From Piscicola geometra (taxonomy: Eukaryota > Annelida > Clitellata > Hirudinida > Piscicolidae): DNA of 64,000 nt. Below the pieces are notes generated by a model that ran no database searches, had not been told where the DNA came from, and was given only the letters and a program-made list of their open reading frames with translations. Made by a program: the position numbers and the translations under genes. Below are positions 12,986 through 27,299 of the stretch, one piece after another. Where the stretch lies: the NCBI GenBank assembly GCA_943735955.1, contig OX030955.1:124001-188000 (forward strand), read 5' to 3'. Each line of letters opens with the position of its first letter. The stretch's first letter is position 1.

Positions 12986-14538
12986 AATGATGAAGACGAT
13001 GAAGACGATGAAGACGGTGAAGACGATGAAGACGGTGAAGACGATGAAGACGGTGAAGACGATGAAGGCGGTGAAGACGATGAAGACGATGAAGACGATG
13101 AAGACAGTGAAGACGATGAAGACGGTGAAGACGAACGATGAAGACGATGAAGACGGTGAAGACGGTGAAGACGATGAAGACGATGAAGACGGTGAAGACG
13201 GTGAAGACGATGAAGACGATGAAGACGGTGAAGACGAACGATGAAGACGATGAAGACGATGAAGACGGTGAAGACGATGAAGACGGTGAAGACGATGAAG
13301 ACGGTGAAGACGATGAAGGCGGTGAAGACGATGAAGACGATGAAGACGATGAAGACGGTGAAGACGATGAAGACGGTGAAGACGATGAAGACGATGAAGA
13401 CGATGAAGACGGTGAAGACGATGAAGACGGTGAAGACGATGAAGACGGTGAAGACGGTGAAGACGGTGAAGACGATGAAGACGGTGAAGACGATGAAGAC
13501 GGTGAAGACGAACGATGAAGACGATGAAGACGGTGAAGAAGATGAAGACGATGAAGACGGTGAAGACGATGAAGACGGTGAAGACGATGAAGACGGTGAA
13601 GACGATGAAGACGATGAAGACGGTGAAGATGGTGAAGACGGTGAAGACGGTGAAGACGGTGAAGACGGTGAAAACGATGAAGACGATGAAGACGATGAAG
13701 ACGATGAAGACGGTGAAGACGATGAAGACGATGAAGACGATGACGACGATGACGACGGTGAAGACGGTGAAGACGATGAAGACGGTGAAGACTATGAAGA
13801 CGATGAAGACGGTGAAGACGGTGAAGACGAACGATGAAGACGATGAAGACGGTGAAGACGGTGAAGACGGTGAAGACGGTGAAAACGATGAAGACGATGA
13901 AGACGGTGAAGACGGTGAAGACGATGAAGACGATGAAGACGATGAAGACGATGAAGACGGTGAAGACGATGAAGACGGTGAAGACGATGAAGACGGTGAA
14001 GACGGTGAAGACGGTGAAGACGATGAAGACGGTGAAGACGATGAAGACGGTGAAGACGAACGATGAAGACGATGAAGACGGTGAAGACGGTGAAGAAGAT
14101 GAAGACGATGAAGACGGTGAAGACGATGAAGACGATGAAGACGGTGAAGACGATGAAGACGGTGAAGACGATGAAGACGGTGAAGACGATAAAGACGATG
14201 AAGACGATGAAGACGGTGAAGACGATGAAGACGATGAAGACGGTGAAGACGATGAAGACGGTGAAGACGAACGATGAATGCGATGAAGACGGTGAAGACG
14301 ATGAAGACGATGAAGACGATGAAGACGGTGAAGACGATGAAGACGGGGAAGACGGTGAAGACGGTGAAGACGGTGAAGACGATGAAGACGGTGAAGACGA
14401 TGAAGACGATGAAGACGGTGAAGACGGTGAAGACGGTGAAGACGATGAAGACGGTGAAGACGATGAAGACGGTGAAGACGGTGAAGACGGTGAAGACGAT
14501 GAAGACGGTGAAGACGATGAAGACGGTGAAGACGAACG
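12986..14538 (+). repeat. Satellite segment with a copy of bases 433-809 and a fused 319-bp block
   Basis: Blocks 13138-13514 (103 and 274 bp) equal 433-809 at an offset of 12,705. They are followed by a 319-bp block, 13515-13833, in which the beginning of the usual 184-bp block is joined to the end of the usual 310-bp block. The 310-type end, with its GACGACGAT pair at 13742-13759 and GAAGACTAT unit, is retained. One spacer and the intervening 9-mers have therefore been deleted, and the 319-bp block still obeys 9n+4. The GAATGCGAT marker occurs at 14276. No gene is seen. Confidence 0.8.
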
Positions 14539-16370
14539 ATGAAGACGATGAAGACGGTGAAGACGGTGAAGAAGATGAAGACGATGAAGACGGTGAAGAC
14601 GATGAAGACGGTGAAGACGATGAAGACGGTGAAGACGATGAAGACGATGAAGACGATGAAGACGGTGAAGACGATGAAGACGATGAAGACGGTGAAGACG
14701 ATGAAGACGGTGAAGACGAACGATGAAGACGATGAAGACGGTGAAGACGGTGAAGACGATGAAGACGATGAAGACGGTGAAGACGGTGAAGACGATGAAG
14801 ACGATGAAGACGGTGAAGACGAACGATGAAGACGATGAAGACGATGAAGACGGTGAAGACGATGAAGACGGTGAAGACGATGAAGACGGTGAAGACGATG
14901 AAGGCGGTGAAGACGATGAAGACGATGAAGACGATGAAGACGGTGAAGACGATGAAGACGGTGAAGACGATGAAGACGATGAAGACGATGAAGACGGTGA
15001 AGACGATGAAGACGGTGAAGACGATGAAGACGGTGAAGACGGTGAAGACGGTGAAGACGATGAAGACGGTGAAGACGATGAAGACGGTGAAGACGAACGA
15101 TGAAGACGATGAAGACGGTGAAGACGGTGAAGAAGATGAAGACGATGAAGACGGTGAAGACGATGAAGACGGTGAAGACGATGAAGACGGTGAAGACGAT
15201 GAAGACGATGAAGACGGTGAAGACGGTGAAGACGATGAAGACAATGAAGACGGTGAAGACGATGAAGACGGTGAAGACGAACGATGAAGACGATGAAGAC
15301 GGTGAAGACGGTGAAGACGATGAAGACGATGAAGACGGTGAAGACGATGAAGACGGTGAAGACGATGAAGACGGTGAAGACGATAAAGACGATGAAGACG
15401 ATGAAGACGGTGAAGACGATGAAGACGATGAAGACGGTGAAGACGATGAAGACGGTGAAGACGAACGATGAATGCGATGAAGACGGTGAAGACGATGAAG
15501 ACGATGAAGACGATGAAGACGGTGAAGACGATGAAGACGGGGAAGACGGTGAAGACGGTGAAGACGGTGAAGACGATGAAGACGGTGAAGACGATGAAGA
15601 CGGTGAAGACGAACGATTAAGACGATGAAGACGGTGAAGACGGTGAAAAAGATGAAGACGATGAAGACGGTGAAGACGATGAAGACGGTGAAGACGATGA
15701 AGACGGTGAAGACGATGAAGACGGTGAAGACGATGAAGACGGTGAAGACGGTGAAGACGGTGAAGACGATGAAGACGGTGAAGACGATGAAGACGGTGAA
15801 GACGGTGAAGACGGTGAAGACGATGAAGACGGTGAAGACGATGAAGACGGTGAAGACGAACGATGAAGACGATGAAGACGGTGAAGACGGTGAAGAAGAT
15901 GAAGACGATGAAGACGGTGAAGACGATGAAGACGGTGAAGACGATGAAGACGGTGAAGACGATGAAGACGATGAAGACGATGAAGACGGTGAAGACGATG
16001 AAGACGATGAAGACGGTGAAGACGATGAAGACGGTGAAGACGAACGATGAAGACGATGAAGACGGTGAAGACGGTGAAGACGATGAAGACGATGAAGACG
16101 GTGAAGACGGTGAAGACGATGAAGACGATGAAGACGGTGAAGACGAACGATGAAGACGATGAAGACGATGAAGACGGTGAAGACGATGAAGACGGTGAAG
16201 ACGATGAAGACGGTGAAGACGATGAAGGCGGTGAAGACGATGAAGACGATGAAGACGATGAAGACGGTGAAGACGATGAAGACGGTGAAGACGATGAAGA
16301 CGATGAAGACGATGAAGACGGTGAAGACGATGAAGACGGTGAAGACGATGAAGACGGTGAAGACGATGAA
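14539..16370 (+). repeat. 1,324-bp higher-order repeat, two copies (second partial)
   Basis: Spacers at 14539, 14723 and 14826 recur at 15863, 16047 and 16150, each 1,324 bp later. The second copy then diverges near 16370, where an expected spacer is missing and the blocks run together up to 16558. Within the first copy the GAATGCGAT marker is at 15470, and a spacer reading GAACGATTAAG is at about 15612. Its TTA supplies a minus-strand stop that ends one very long antisense open frame. No gene is seen. Confidence 0.82.
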
Positions 16371-17447
16371 GACGATGAAGACGATGAAGACGGTGAAGAC
16401 GGTGAAGAAGATGAAGACGATGAAGACGGTGAAGACGATGAAGACGGTGAAGACGATGAAGACGGTGAAGACGATGAAGACGATGAAGACGGTGAAGACG
16501 GTGAAGACGATGAAGACAATGAAGACGGTGAAGACGATGAAGACGGTGAAGACGAACGATGAAGACGATGAAGACGGTGAAGACGGTGAAGACGATGAAG
16601 ACGATGAAGACGGTGAAGACGGTGAAGACGATGAAGACGATGAAGACGATGAAGACGGTGAAGACGGTGAAGACGGTGAAGACGGTGAAGACGGTGAAGA
16701 CGGTGAAGACGGTGAAGACGGTGAAAACGATGAAGACGATGAAGACGATGAAGACGATGAAGACGGTGAAGACGATGAAGACGATGAAGACGATGACGAC
16801 GATGACGACGGTGAAGACGGTGAAGACGATGAAGACGGTGAAGACTATGAAGACGATGAAGACGGTGAAGACGGTGAAGACGAACGATGAAGACGATGAA
16901 GACGGTGAAGACGGTGAAGACGGTGAAGACGGTGAAAACGATGAAGACGATGAAGACGGTGAAGACGGTGAAGACAATGAAGACGATGAAGACGATGAAG
17001 ACGATGAAGACGGTGAAGACGATGAAGACGGTGAAGACGATGAAGACGGTGAAGACGGTGAAGACGGTGAAGACGATGAAGACGGTGAAGACGATGAAGA
17101 CGGTGAAGACGAACGATGAAGACGATGAAGACGGTGAAAAAGATGAAGACGATGAAGACGGTGAAGACGATGAAGACGGTGAAGACGATGAAGACGGTGA
17201 AGACGATGAAGACGATGAAGACGATGAAGACGATGAAGACGGTGAAGACGATGAAGACGATGAAGACGGTGAAGACGATGAAGACGGTGAAGACGAACGA
17301 TGAATGCGATGAAGACGGTGAAGACGATGAAGACGATGAAGACGATGAAGACGGTGAAGACGATGAAGACGGTGAAGACGGTGAAGACGGTGAAAACGGT
17401 GAAGACGATGAAGACGGTGAAGACGATGAAGACGGTGAAGACGAACG
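16371..17447 (+). repeat. Satellite segment carrying an expanded 310-type block
   Basis: The block from 16559 is 328 bp, two 9-mers longer than its 310-bp relatives at 994, 3328 and 6343, because the run of G units before GAAAACGAT is longer. The GACGACGAT pair lies at 16795-16812. The 229-bp block from 16887 and the 184-bp block from 17116 follow the usual order, although a GAAAAAGAT unit near 17139 replaces the usual GAAGACGGT-GAAGAAGAT junction. GAATGCGAT occurs at 17302. No gene is seen. Confidence 0.8.
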
Positions 17448-19700
17448 ATGAATGCGATGAAGACGGTGAAGACGATGAAGACGATGAAGACGATGAAGAC
17501 GGTGAAGACGTTGAAGACGGTGAAGACGGTGAAGACGGTGAAAACGGTGAAGACGATGAAGACGGTGAAGACGATGAAGACGGTGAAGACGAACGATGAA
17601 GACGATGAAGACGGTGAAGACGGTGAAGAAGATGAAGACGATGAAGACGGTGAAGACGATGAAGACGGTGAAGACGATGAAGACGGTGAAGACGATGAAG
17701 ACGATGAAGACGATGAAGACGGTGAAGACGATGAAGACGATGAAGACGGTGAAGACGATGAAGACGGTGAAGACGAACGATGAAGACGATGAAGACGGTG
17801 AAGACGGTGAAGACGATAAAGACGATGAAGACGGTGAAGACGGTGAAGACGATGAAGACGATGAAGACGGTGAAGACGGTGAAGACGATGAAGATGATGA
17901 AGACGGTGAAGACGAACGATGAAGACGATGAAGACGATGAAGAAGGTGAAGACGATGAAGACGGTGAAGACGATGAAGACGGTGAAGACGATGAAGGCGG
18001 TGAAGACGATGAAGACGATGAAGACGATGAAGACGGTGAAGACGATGAAGACGGTGAAGACGAACGATGAAGACGATGAAGACGGTGAAGACGGTGAAGA
18101 CGATGAAGACGATGAAGACGGTGAAGACGGTGAAGACGATGAAGACGATGAAGACGGTGAAGACGAACGATGAAGAAGATGAAGACGATGAAGACGGTGA
18201 AGACGATGAAGACGGTGAAGACGATGAAGACGGTGAAGACGATGAAGGCGGTGAAGACGATGAAGACGATGAAGACGATGAAGACGGTGAAGACGATGAA
18301 GACGGTGAAGACGATGAAGACGATGAAGACGATGAAGACGGTAAAGACGATGAAGACGGTGAAGACGACGAAGACGGTGAAGACGGTGAAGACGGTGAAG
18401 ACGATGAAGACGGTGAAGACGATGAAGACGGTGAAGACGAACGATGAAGACGATGAAGACGGTGAAGACGGTGAAGAAGATGAAGACGATGAAGACGGTG
18501 AAGACGATGAAGACGGTGAAGACGATGAAGACGATGAAGACGATGAAGACGATGAAGACGGTGAAGACGATGAAGACGATGAAGACGGTGAAGACGATGA
18601 AGACGGTGAAGACGAACGATGAATGCGATGAAGACGGTGAAGACGATGAAGACGATGAAGACGATGAAGACGGTGAAGACGATGAAGACGGTGAAGACGG
18701 TGAAGACGGTGAAAACGGTGAAGACGATGAAGACGGTGAAGACGATGAAGACGGTGAAGACGAACGATGAAGACGATGAAGACGGTGAAGACGGTGAAGA
18801 AGATGAAGACGATGAAGACGGTGAAGACGATGAAGACGGTGAAGACGATGAAGACGGTGAAGACGATGAAGACGATGAAGACGATGAAGACGGTGAAGAC
18901 GATGAAGACGATGAAGACGGTGAAGACGATGAAGACGGTGAAGACGAACGATGAAGACGATGAAGACGGTGAAGACGGTGAAGACGATAAAGACGATGAA
19001 GACGGTGAAGACGGTGAAGACGATGAAGACGATGAAGACGGTGAAGACGGTAAAGACGATGAAGACGATGAAGACGGTGAAGACGAACGATGAAGACGAT
19101 GAAGACGATGAAGAAGGTGAAGACGATGAAGACGGTGAAGACGATGAAGACGGTGAAGACGATGAAGGCGGTGAAGACGATGAAGACGATGAAGACGATG
19201 AAGACGGTGAAGACGATGAAAACGGTGAAGACGAACGATGAAGACGATGAAGACGGTGAAGACGGTGAAGACGATGAAGACGATGAAGACGGTGAAGACG
19301 GTGAAGACGATGAAGACGATGAAGACGGTGAAGACGAACGATGAAGAAGATGAAGACGATGAAGACGGTGAAGACGATGAAGACGGTGAAGACGATGAAG
19401 ACGGTGAAGACGATGAAGGCGGTGAAGACGATGAAGACGATGAAGACGATGAAGACGGTGAAGACGATGAAGACGGTGAAGACGATGAAGACGATGAAGA
19501 CGATGAAGACGGTAAAGACGATGAAGACGGTGAAGACGATGAAGACGGTGAAGACGGTGAAGACGGTGAAGACGATGAAGACGGTGAAGACGATGAAGAC
19601 GGTGAAGACGAACGATGAAGACGATGAAGACGGTGAAGACGGTGAAGAAGATGAAGACGATGAAGACGGTGAAGACGATGAAGACGGTGAAGACGATGAA
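17448..19700 (+). repeat. 1,171-bp higher-order repeat, two copies
   Basis: Spacers at 17448, 17596, 17780, 17919, 18067, 18170 and 18444 recur at 18619, 18767, 18951, 19090, 19238, 19341 and 19615, each exactly 1,171 bp later. Shared private variants include a spacer followed by GAAGAAGAT (near 18172 and 19343), GAAGAAGGT units and GGTAAAGAC units. Differences are few: a GTTGAAG unit near 17510 only in the first copy, one G-to-A near 19050, a GAAAACGGT near 19218, and one missing 9-mer in the second copy near 19690. Confidence 0.9.
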
Positions 19701-21568
19701 GACGATGAAGACGGTGAAGACGGTGAAGACGATGAAGACAATGAAGACGGTGAAGACGATGAAGACGGTGAAGACGAACGATGAAGACGATGAAGACGGT
19801 GAAGACGATGAAGACGGTGAAGACGGTGAAGACGATGAAGACGATGAAGACGATGAAGACGGTGAAGACGGTGAAGACGGTGAAGACGGTGAAGACGGTG
19901 AAGACGGTGAAAACGATGAAGACGATGAAGACGATGAAGACGATGAAGACGGTGAAGACGATGAAGACGATGAAGACGATGACGACGATGACGACGGTGA
20001 AGACGGTGAAGACGATGAAGACCGTGAAGACTATGAAGACGATGAAGACGGTGAAGACGGTGAAGACGAACGATGAAGACGATGAAGACGGTGAAGACGG
20101 TGAAGACGGTGAAGACGGTGAAAACGATGAAGACGATGAAGACGGTGAAGACGGTGAAGACGATGAAGACGATGAAGACGATGAAGACGGTGAAGACGAT
20201 GAAGACGGTGAAGACGATGAAGACGGTGAAGACGGTGAAGACGGTGAAGACGATGAAGACGGTGAAGACGATGAAGACGGTGAAGACGAACGATGAAGAC
20301 GATGAAGACGGTGAAGACGGTGAAGAAGATGAAGACGATGAAGACGGTGAAGACGATGAAGACGGTGAAGACGATGAAGACGGTGAAGACGATGAAGACG
20401 ATGAAGACGATGAAGACGGTGAAGACGATGAAGACGATGAAGACGGTGAAGACGATGAAGACGGTGAAGACGAACGATGAATGCGATGAAGACGGTGAAG
20501 ACGATGAAGACGATGAAGACGATGAAGACGGTGAAGACGATGAAGACGGTAAAGACGATGAAGACGGTGAAGACGATGAAGACGGTGAAGACGGTGAAGA
20601 CGGTGAAGACGATGAAGACGGTGAAGACGATGAAGACGGTGAAGACGAACGATGAAGACGATGAAGACGGTGAAGACGGTGAAGAAGATGAAGACGATGA
20701 AGACGGTGAAGACGATGAAGACGGTGAAGACGATGAAGACGATGAAGACGGTGAAGACGGTGAAGACGATGAAGACAATGAAGACGGTGAAGACGATGAA
20801 GACGGTGAAGACGAACGATGAAGACGATGAAGACGGTGAAGACGATGAAGACGGTGAAGACGGTGAAGACGATGAAGACGATGAAGACGATGAAGACGGT
20901 GAAGACGGTGAAGACGGTGAAGACGGTGAAGACGGTGAAGACGGTGAAAACGATGAAGACGATGAAGACGATGAAGACGATGAAGACGGTGAAGACGATG
21001 AAGACGATGAAGACGATGACGACGATGACGACGGTGAAGACGGTGAAGACGATGAAGACCGTGAAGACTATGAAGACGATGAAGACGGTGAAGACGGTGA
21101 AGACGAACGATGAAGACGATGAAGACGGTGAAGACGGTGAAGACGGTGAAGACGGTGAAAACGATGAAGACGATGAAGACGGTGAAGACGGTGAAGACGA
21201 TGAAGACGATGAAGACGATGAAGACGGTGAAGACGATGAAGACGGTGAAGACGATGAAGACGGTGAAGACGGTGAAGACGGTGAAGACGATGAAGACGGT
21301 GAAGACGATGAAGACGGTGAAGACGAACGATGAAGACGATGAAGACGGTGAAGACGGTGAAGAAGATGAAGACGATGAAGACGGTGAAGACGATGAAGAC
21401 GGTGAAGACGATGAAGACGGTGAAGACGATGAAGACGATGAAGACGATGAAGACGGTGAAGACGATGAAGACGATGAAGACGGTGAAGACGATGAAGACG
21501 GTGAAGACGAACGATGAATGCGATGAAGACGGTGAAGACGATGAAGACGATGAAGACGATGAAGACGG
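19580..21568 (+). repeat. 1,037-bp higher-order repeat, two copies
   Basis: Spacers at 19615, 19781, 20073, 20293 and 20477 recur at 20652, 20818, 21110, 21330 and 21514, each 1,037 bp later. The GACGACGAT pair at 19981 and 21018 and the GAAGACCGT unit (near 20020 and 21057) are shared, the latter apparently private to this HOR. The period contains five spacers (5 x 4 = 20, and 1037 mod 9 = 2). Conceptual translations of the first three blocks are identical in the two copies. The second copy diverges at about 21568, where GGTTGAGAC appears. Confidence 0.9.
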
Positions 21569-22496
21569 TTGAGACGATGAAGACGGTGAAGACGGTGAAG
21601 ACGGTGAAGACGGTGAAGACGGTGAAGACGATGAAGACGGTGAAGACGATGAAGACGGTGAAGACGAACGATGAAGACGATGAAGACGGTGAAGACGGTG
21701 AAGAAGATGAAGACGATGAAGACGGTGAAGACGATGAAGACGGTGAAGACGATGAAGACGGTGAAGACGATGAAGACGATGAAGACGATGAAGACGGTGA
21801 AGACGATGAAGACGATGAAGACGGTGAAGACGATGAAGACGGTGAAGACGAACGATGAAGACGATGAAGACGGTGAAGACGGTGAAGACGATAAAGACGA
21901 TGAAGACGGTGAAGACGGTGAAGACGATGAAGACGATGAAGACGGTGAAGACGGTGAAGACGATGAAGACGATGAAGACGGTGAAGACGAACGATGAAGA
22001 CGATGAAGACGATGAAGACGGTGAAGACGATGAAGACGGTGAAGACAATGAAGACGGTGAAGACGATGAAGGCGGTGAAGACGATGAAGACGATGAAGAC
22101 GATGAAGACGGTGAGGACGATGAAGACGGTGAAGACGATGAAGACGGTGAAGACGATGAAGACGGTGAAGACGATGAAGACGATGAAGACGATGAAGACG
22201 GTGAAGACGATGAAGACGGTGAAGACGATGAAGACGGTGGAGACGATGAAGACGGTGAAGACGATGAAGACGGTGAAGACGATGAAGACGGTGAAGACGA
22301 ACGATGAAGACGATGAAGACGGTGAAGACGGTGAAGAAGATGAAGAAGATGAAGACGGTGAAGACGATGAAGACGGTAAAGACGATGAAGACGGTGAAGA
22401 CGATGAAGACGATGAAGACGGTGAAGACGGTGAAGACGGTGAAGACGATGAAGACAATGAAGACGGTGAAGACGATGAAGACGGTGAAGACGAACG
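21569..22496 (+). repeat. Satellite segment bridging two HOR families
   Basis: Blocks from 21671, 21855 and 21994 resemble those from 17596, 17780 and 17919. The block from 21994 is enlarged to 310 bp and gains GAGGACGAT (near 22114) and GGTGGAGAC (near 22238) units that characterise the regions downstream. The GAATGCGAT marker at 21516 is the last one until 40592. This is the zone where the left-hand variant set gives way to the next one. No gene is seen. Confidence 0.75.
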
Positions 22497-24660
22497 ATGA
22501 AGACGATGAAGACGGTGAAGACGGTGAAGAAGATGAAGACGATGAAGACGGTAAAGACGATGAAGACGGTGAAGACGATGAAGACGATGAAGACGGTGAA
22601 GACGGTGAAGACGATGAAGACAATGAAGACGGTGAAGACGATGAAGACGGTGAAGACGAACGATGAAGACGATGAAGACAGTGAAGACGGTGAAGACGAT
22701 GAAGACGATGAAGACGGTGAAGACGGTGAAGACGATGAAGACGATGAAGACGATGAAGACGGTGAAGACGGTGAAGACGGTGAAGACGGTGAAGACGGTG
22801 AAGACGATGAAGACGATGAAGACGATGAAGACGATGAAGACGGTGAAGACGATGAAGACGATGAAGACGATGAAGACGGTGAAGACGGTGAAGACGATGA
22901 AGAAGGTGAAGACTATGAAGACGATGAAGACGGTGAAGACGGTGAAGACGAACGATGAAGACGATGAAGACGGTGAAGACGGTGAAGACGGTGAAGACGG
23001 TGAAAACGATGAAGACGATGAAGACGGTGAAGACGGTGAAGACGATGAAGACGATGAAGACGATGAAGACGGTGAAGACGATGAAGACGGTGAAGACGAT
23101 GAAGACGGTGAAGACGGTGAAGACGGTGAAGATGATGAAGACGGTGAAGACGATTAAGACGGTGAAGACGAACGATGAAGACGATGAAGACGGTGAAGAC
23201 GGTGAAGAAGATGAAGACGATGAAGACGGTGAAGACGGTGAAGACGATGAAGGCGGTGAAGACGATGAAGACGATGAAGACGATGAAGAGGGTGAGGACG
23301 ATGAAGACGGTGAAGACGATGAAGACGGTGAAGACGATGAAGACGGTGAAGACGATGAAGACGGTGAAGACGATGAAGACGGTGAAGACGAACGATGAAG
23401 ACGATGAAGACGGTGAAGACGGTGAAGAAGATGAAGACGATGAAGACGGTGAAGACGATGAAGACGGTAAAGACGATGAAGACGGTGAAGACGATGAAGA
23501 CGATGAAGACGGTGAAGACGGTGAAGACGATGAAGACAATGAAGACGGTGAAGACGATGAAGACGGTGAAGACGAACGATGAAGACGATGAAGACGGTGA
23601 AGACGGTGAAGAAGATGAAGACGATGAAGACGGTAAAGACGATGAAGACGGTGAAGACGATGAAGACGATGAAGACGGTGAAGACGGTGAAGACGATGAA
23701 GACAATGAAGACGGTGAAGACGATGAAGACGGTGAAGACGAACGATGAAGACGATGAAGACAGTGAAGACGGTGAAGACGATGAAGACGATGAAGACGGT
23801 GAAGACGGTGAAGACGATGAAGACGATGAAGACGATGAAGACGGTGAAGACGGTGAAGACGGTGAAGACGGTGAAGACGGTGAAGACGATGAAGACGATG
23901 AAGACGATGAAGACGATGAAGACGGTGAAGACGATGAAGACGATGAAGACGATGAAGACGGTGAAGACGGTGAAGACGATGAAGAAGGTGAAGACTATGA
24001 AGACGATGAAGACGGTGAAGACGGTGAAGACGAACGATGAAGACGATGAAGACGGTGAAGACGGTGAAGACGGTGAAGACGGTGAAAACGATGAAGACGA
24101 TGAAGACGGTGAAGACGGTGAAGACGATGAAGACGATGAAGACGATGAAGACGGTGAAGACGATGAAGACGGTGAAGACGATGAAGACGGTGAAGACGGT
24201 GAAGACGGTGAAGATGATGAAGACGGTGAAGACGATTAAGACGGTGAAGACGAACGATGAAGACGATGAAGACGGTGAAGACGGTGAAGAAGATGAAGAC
24301 GATGAAGACGGTGAAGACGGTGAAGACGATGAAGGCGGTGAAGACGATGAAGACGATGAAGACGATGAAGAGGGTGAGGACGATGAAGACGGTGAAGACG
24401 ATGAAGACGGTGAAGACGATGAAGACGGTGAAGACGATGAAGACGGTGAAGACGATGAAGACGGTGAAGACGAACGATGAAGACGATGAAGACGGTGAAG
24501 ACGGTGAAGAAGATGAAGACGATGAAGACGGTGAAGACGATGAAGACGGTAAAGACGATGAAGACGGTGAAGACGATGAAGACGATGAAGACGGTGAAGA
24601 CGGTGAAGACGATGAAGACAATGAAGACGGTGAAGACGATGAAGACGGTGAAGACGAACG
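22497..24660 (+). repeat. 1,082-bp higher-order repeat, two copies
   Basis: Spacers at 22497, 22663, 22955, 23175 and 23395 recur at 23579, 23745, 24037, 24257 and 24477, each 1,082 bp later. Private variants shared by both copies include GATTAAGAC (near 23153 and 24235), GAAGAAGGT before GAAGACTAT, and GAAGAGGGTGAGGAC (near 23286 and 24368). The GATTAAG unit gives a stop on each strand, so short antisense frames begin and end here. Similarity extends a little beyond both ends of the interval. Confidence 0.9.
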
Positions 24661-24769
24661 ATGAAGACGATGAAAACGGTGAAGACGGTGAAGAAGATGA
24701 AGACGATGAAGACGGTAAAGACGATGAAGACGGTGAAGACGATGAAGACGATGAAGACGGTGAAGACGG

Positions 24770-27040
24770 TGAAGACGATGAAGACAATGAAGACGGTGAA
24801 GACGATGACGACGGTGAAGACGAACGATGAAGACGATGAAGACGGTGAAGACGGTGAAGACGGTGAAGACGATGAAGACGATGAAGACGGTGAAGACGGT
24901 GAAGACGATGAAGACGATGAAGACGATGAAGACGGTGAAGACGGTGAAGACGGTGAAGACGGTGAAGACGGTGAAGACGATGAAGACGATGAAGACGATG
25001 AAGACGATGAAGACGATGAAGACGGTGAAGACGATGAAGACGATGAAGACGGTGAAGACGGTGAAGACGATGAAGACGGTGAAGACTATGAAGACGATGA
25101 AGACGGTGAAGACGGTGAAGACGAACGATGAAGACGATGAAGACGGTGAAGACGGTGAAGACGGTGAAATCGATGAAGACGATGAAGACGGTGAAGACGG
25201 TGAAGACGATGAAGACGATGAAAACGGTGAAGACGATGAAGACGGTGAAGACGATGAAGACGGTGAAGACGGTGAAGACGGTGAAGATGATGAAGACGGT
25301 GAAGACAATGAAGACGGTGAAGACGAACGATGAAGACGATGAAGACGGTGAAGACGGTGAAGAAGATGAAGACGATGAAGACGATGAAGACGGTGAAGAC
25401 GATGAAGACGGTGAAGACGATGAAGACGGTGAAGACGATGAAGACGATGAAGACGATGAAGACGGTGAAGACGATGAAGACGATGAAGACGGTGAAGACG
25501 ATGAAGACGGTGAAGACGAACGATGAAGACGATGAAGACGGTGAAGACGGTGAAGACGATGAAGACGATGAAGACGGTGAAGACGGTGAAGACGATGAAG
25601 ACGATGAAGACGGTGAAGACGAACGATGAAGACGATGAAGACGATGAAGACGGGGAAGACGATGAAGACGGTGAAGACGATGAAGACGGTGAAGACGATG
25701 AAGGCGGTGAAGACGATGAAGACGATGAAGACGATGAAGACGGTGAAGACGATGAAGACGGTGAAGACGATGAAGACGGTGAAGACGATGAAAACGGTGA
25801 AGACGATGAAGACGATGAAGACGATGAAGACGATGAAGACGATGAAGACGGTGAAGACGATGAAGAAGGTGAAGACGGTGGAGACGATGAAGACGGTGAA
25901 GACGGTGAAGACGATGAAGACAATGAAGACGGTGAAGACGATGACGACGGTGAAGACGAACGATGAAGACGATGAAGACGGTGAAGACGGTGAAGACGGT
26001 GAAGACGATGAAGACGATGAAGACGGTGAAGACGGTGAAGACGATGAAGACGATGAAGACGATGAAGACGGTGAAGACGGTGAAGACGGTGAAGACGGTG
26101 AAGACGGTGAAGACGATGAAGACGATGAAGACGATGAAGACGATGAAGACGATGAAGACGGTGAAGACGATGAAGACGATGAAGACGGTGAAGACGATGA
26201 AGACGGTGAAGACTATGAAGACGATGAAGACGGTGAAGACGGTGAAGACGAACGATGAAGACGATGAAGACGGTGAAGACGGTGAAGACGGTGAAATCGA
26301 TGAAGACGATGAAGACGGTGAAGACGGTGAAGACGATGAAGACGATGAAGACGGTGAAGACGATGAAGACGGTGAAGACGATGAAGACGGTGAAGACGGT
26401 GAAGACGGTGAAGATGATGAAGACGGTGAAGACGATGAAGACGGTGAAGACGAACGATGAAGACGATGAAGACGGTGAAGACGGTGAAGAAGATGAAGAC
26501 GATGAAGACGATGAAGACGGTGAAGACGATGAAGACGGTGAAGACGATGAAGACGGTGAAGACGATGAAGACGATGAAGACGATGAAGACGGTGAAGACG
26601 ATGAAGACGATGAAGACGGTGAAGACGATGAAGACGGTGAAGACGAACGATGAAGACGATGAAGACGGTGAAGACGGTGAAGACGATGAAGACGATGAAG
26701 ACGGTGAAGACGGTGAAGACGATGAAGACGATGAAGACGGTGAAGACGAACGATGAAGACGATGAAGACGATGAAGACGGGGAAGACGATGAAGACGGTG
26801 AAGACGATGAAGACGGTGAAGACGATGAAGGCGGTGAAGACGATGAAGACGATGAAGACGATGAAGACGGTGAAGACGATGAAGACGGTGAAGACGATGA
26901 AGACGGTGAAGACGATGAAAACGGTGAAGACGATGAAGACGATGAAGACGATGAAGACGATGAAGACGATGAAGACGGTGAAGACGATGAAGAAGGTGAA
27001 GACGGTGGAGACGGTGAAGACGATGAAGACGGTGAAGACG
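24770..27040 (+). repeat. 1,127-1,136-bp higher-order repeat, two copies
   Basis: Spacers at 25128, 25330, 25523 and 25626 recur at 26255, 26457, 26650 and 26753, 1,127 bp later. The preceding block pair (24827 and 25963) is offset by 1,136, one extra 9-mer. Both copies carry the private unit GAAATCGAT (near 25166 and 26293), a GGGGAAGAC unit (near 25652 and 26779) and GAAGAAGGTGAAGACGGTGGAGAC. The copies end differently: the first runs on into a GACGATGACGAC-type block near 25940, while the second stops at the 27045 spacer. Confidence 0.85.
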
Positions 27041-27299
27041 AACGATGAAGACGATGAAGACGGTGAAGACGGTGAAGAAGATGAAGACGATGAAGACGGT
27101 GAAGACGATGAAGACGGTGAAGACGAACGATGAAGACGATGAAGACGGTGAAGACGGTGAAGAAGATGAAGACGATGAAGACGGTGAAGACGATGAAGAC
27201 GGTGAAGACGATGAAGACGGTGAAGACGATGAAGACGGTGAAGACGAACGATGAAGACGATGAAGACGGTGAAGACGGTGAAGACGATGAAGACGATGA

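Noticed and set aside
6611..15244. Minus-strand open frame of 2,877 codons (and similar ones at 13792-22623, 28017-37373, 28258-36225, 37081-46122, 39443-47680 and 59766-63827)
   Set aside because: The reverse-complement units have no stop in any phase. Several of these long frames overlap each other in different phases, and their translations switch among Ser/Pro, Val-Phe and Arg-Leu-His at every spacer. Nothing resembles a protein domain.
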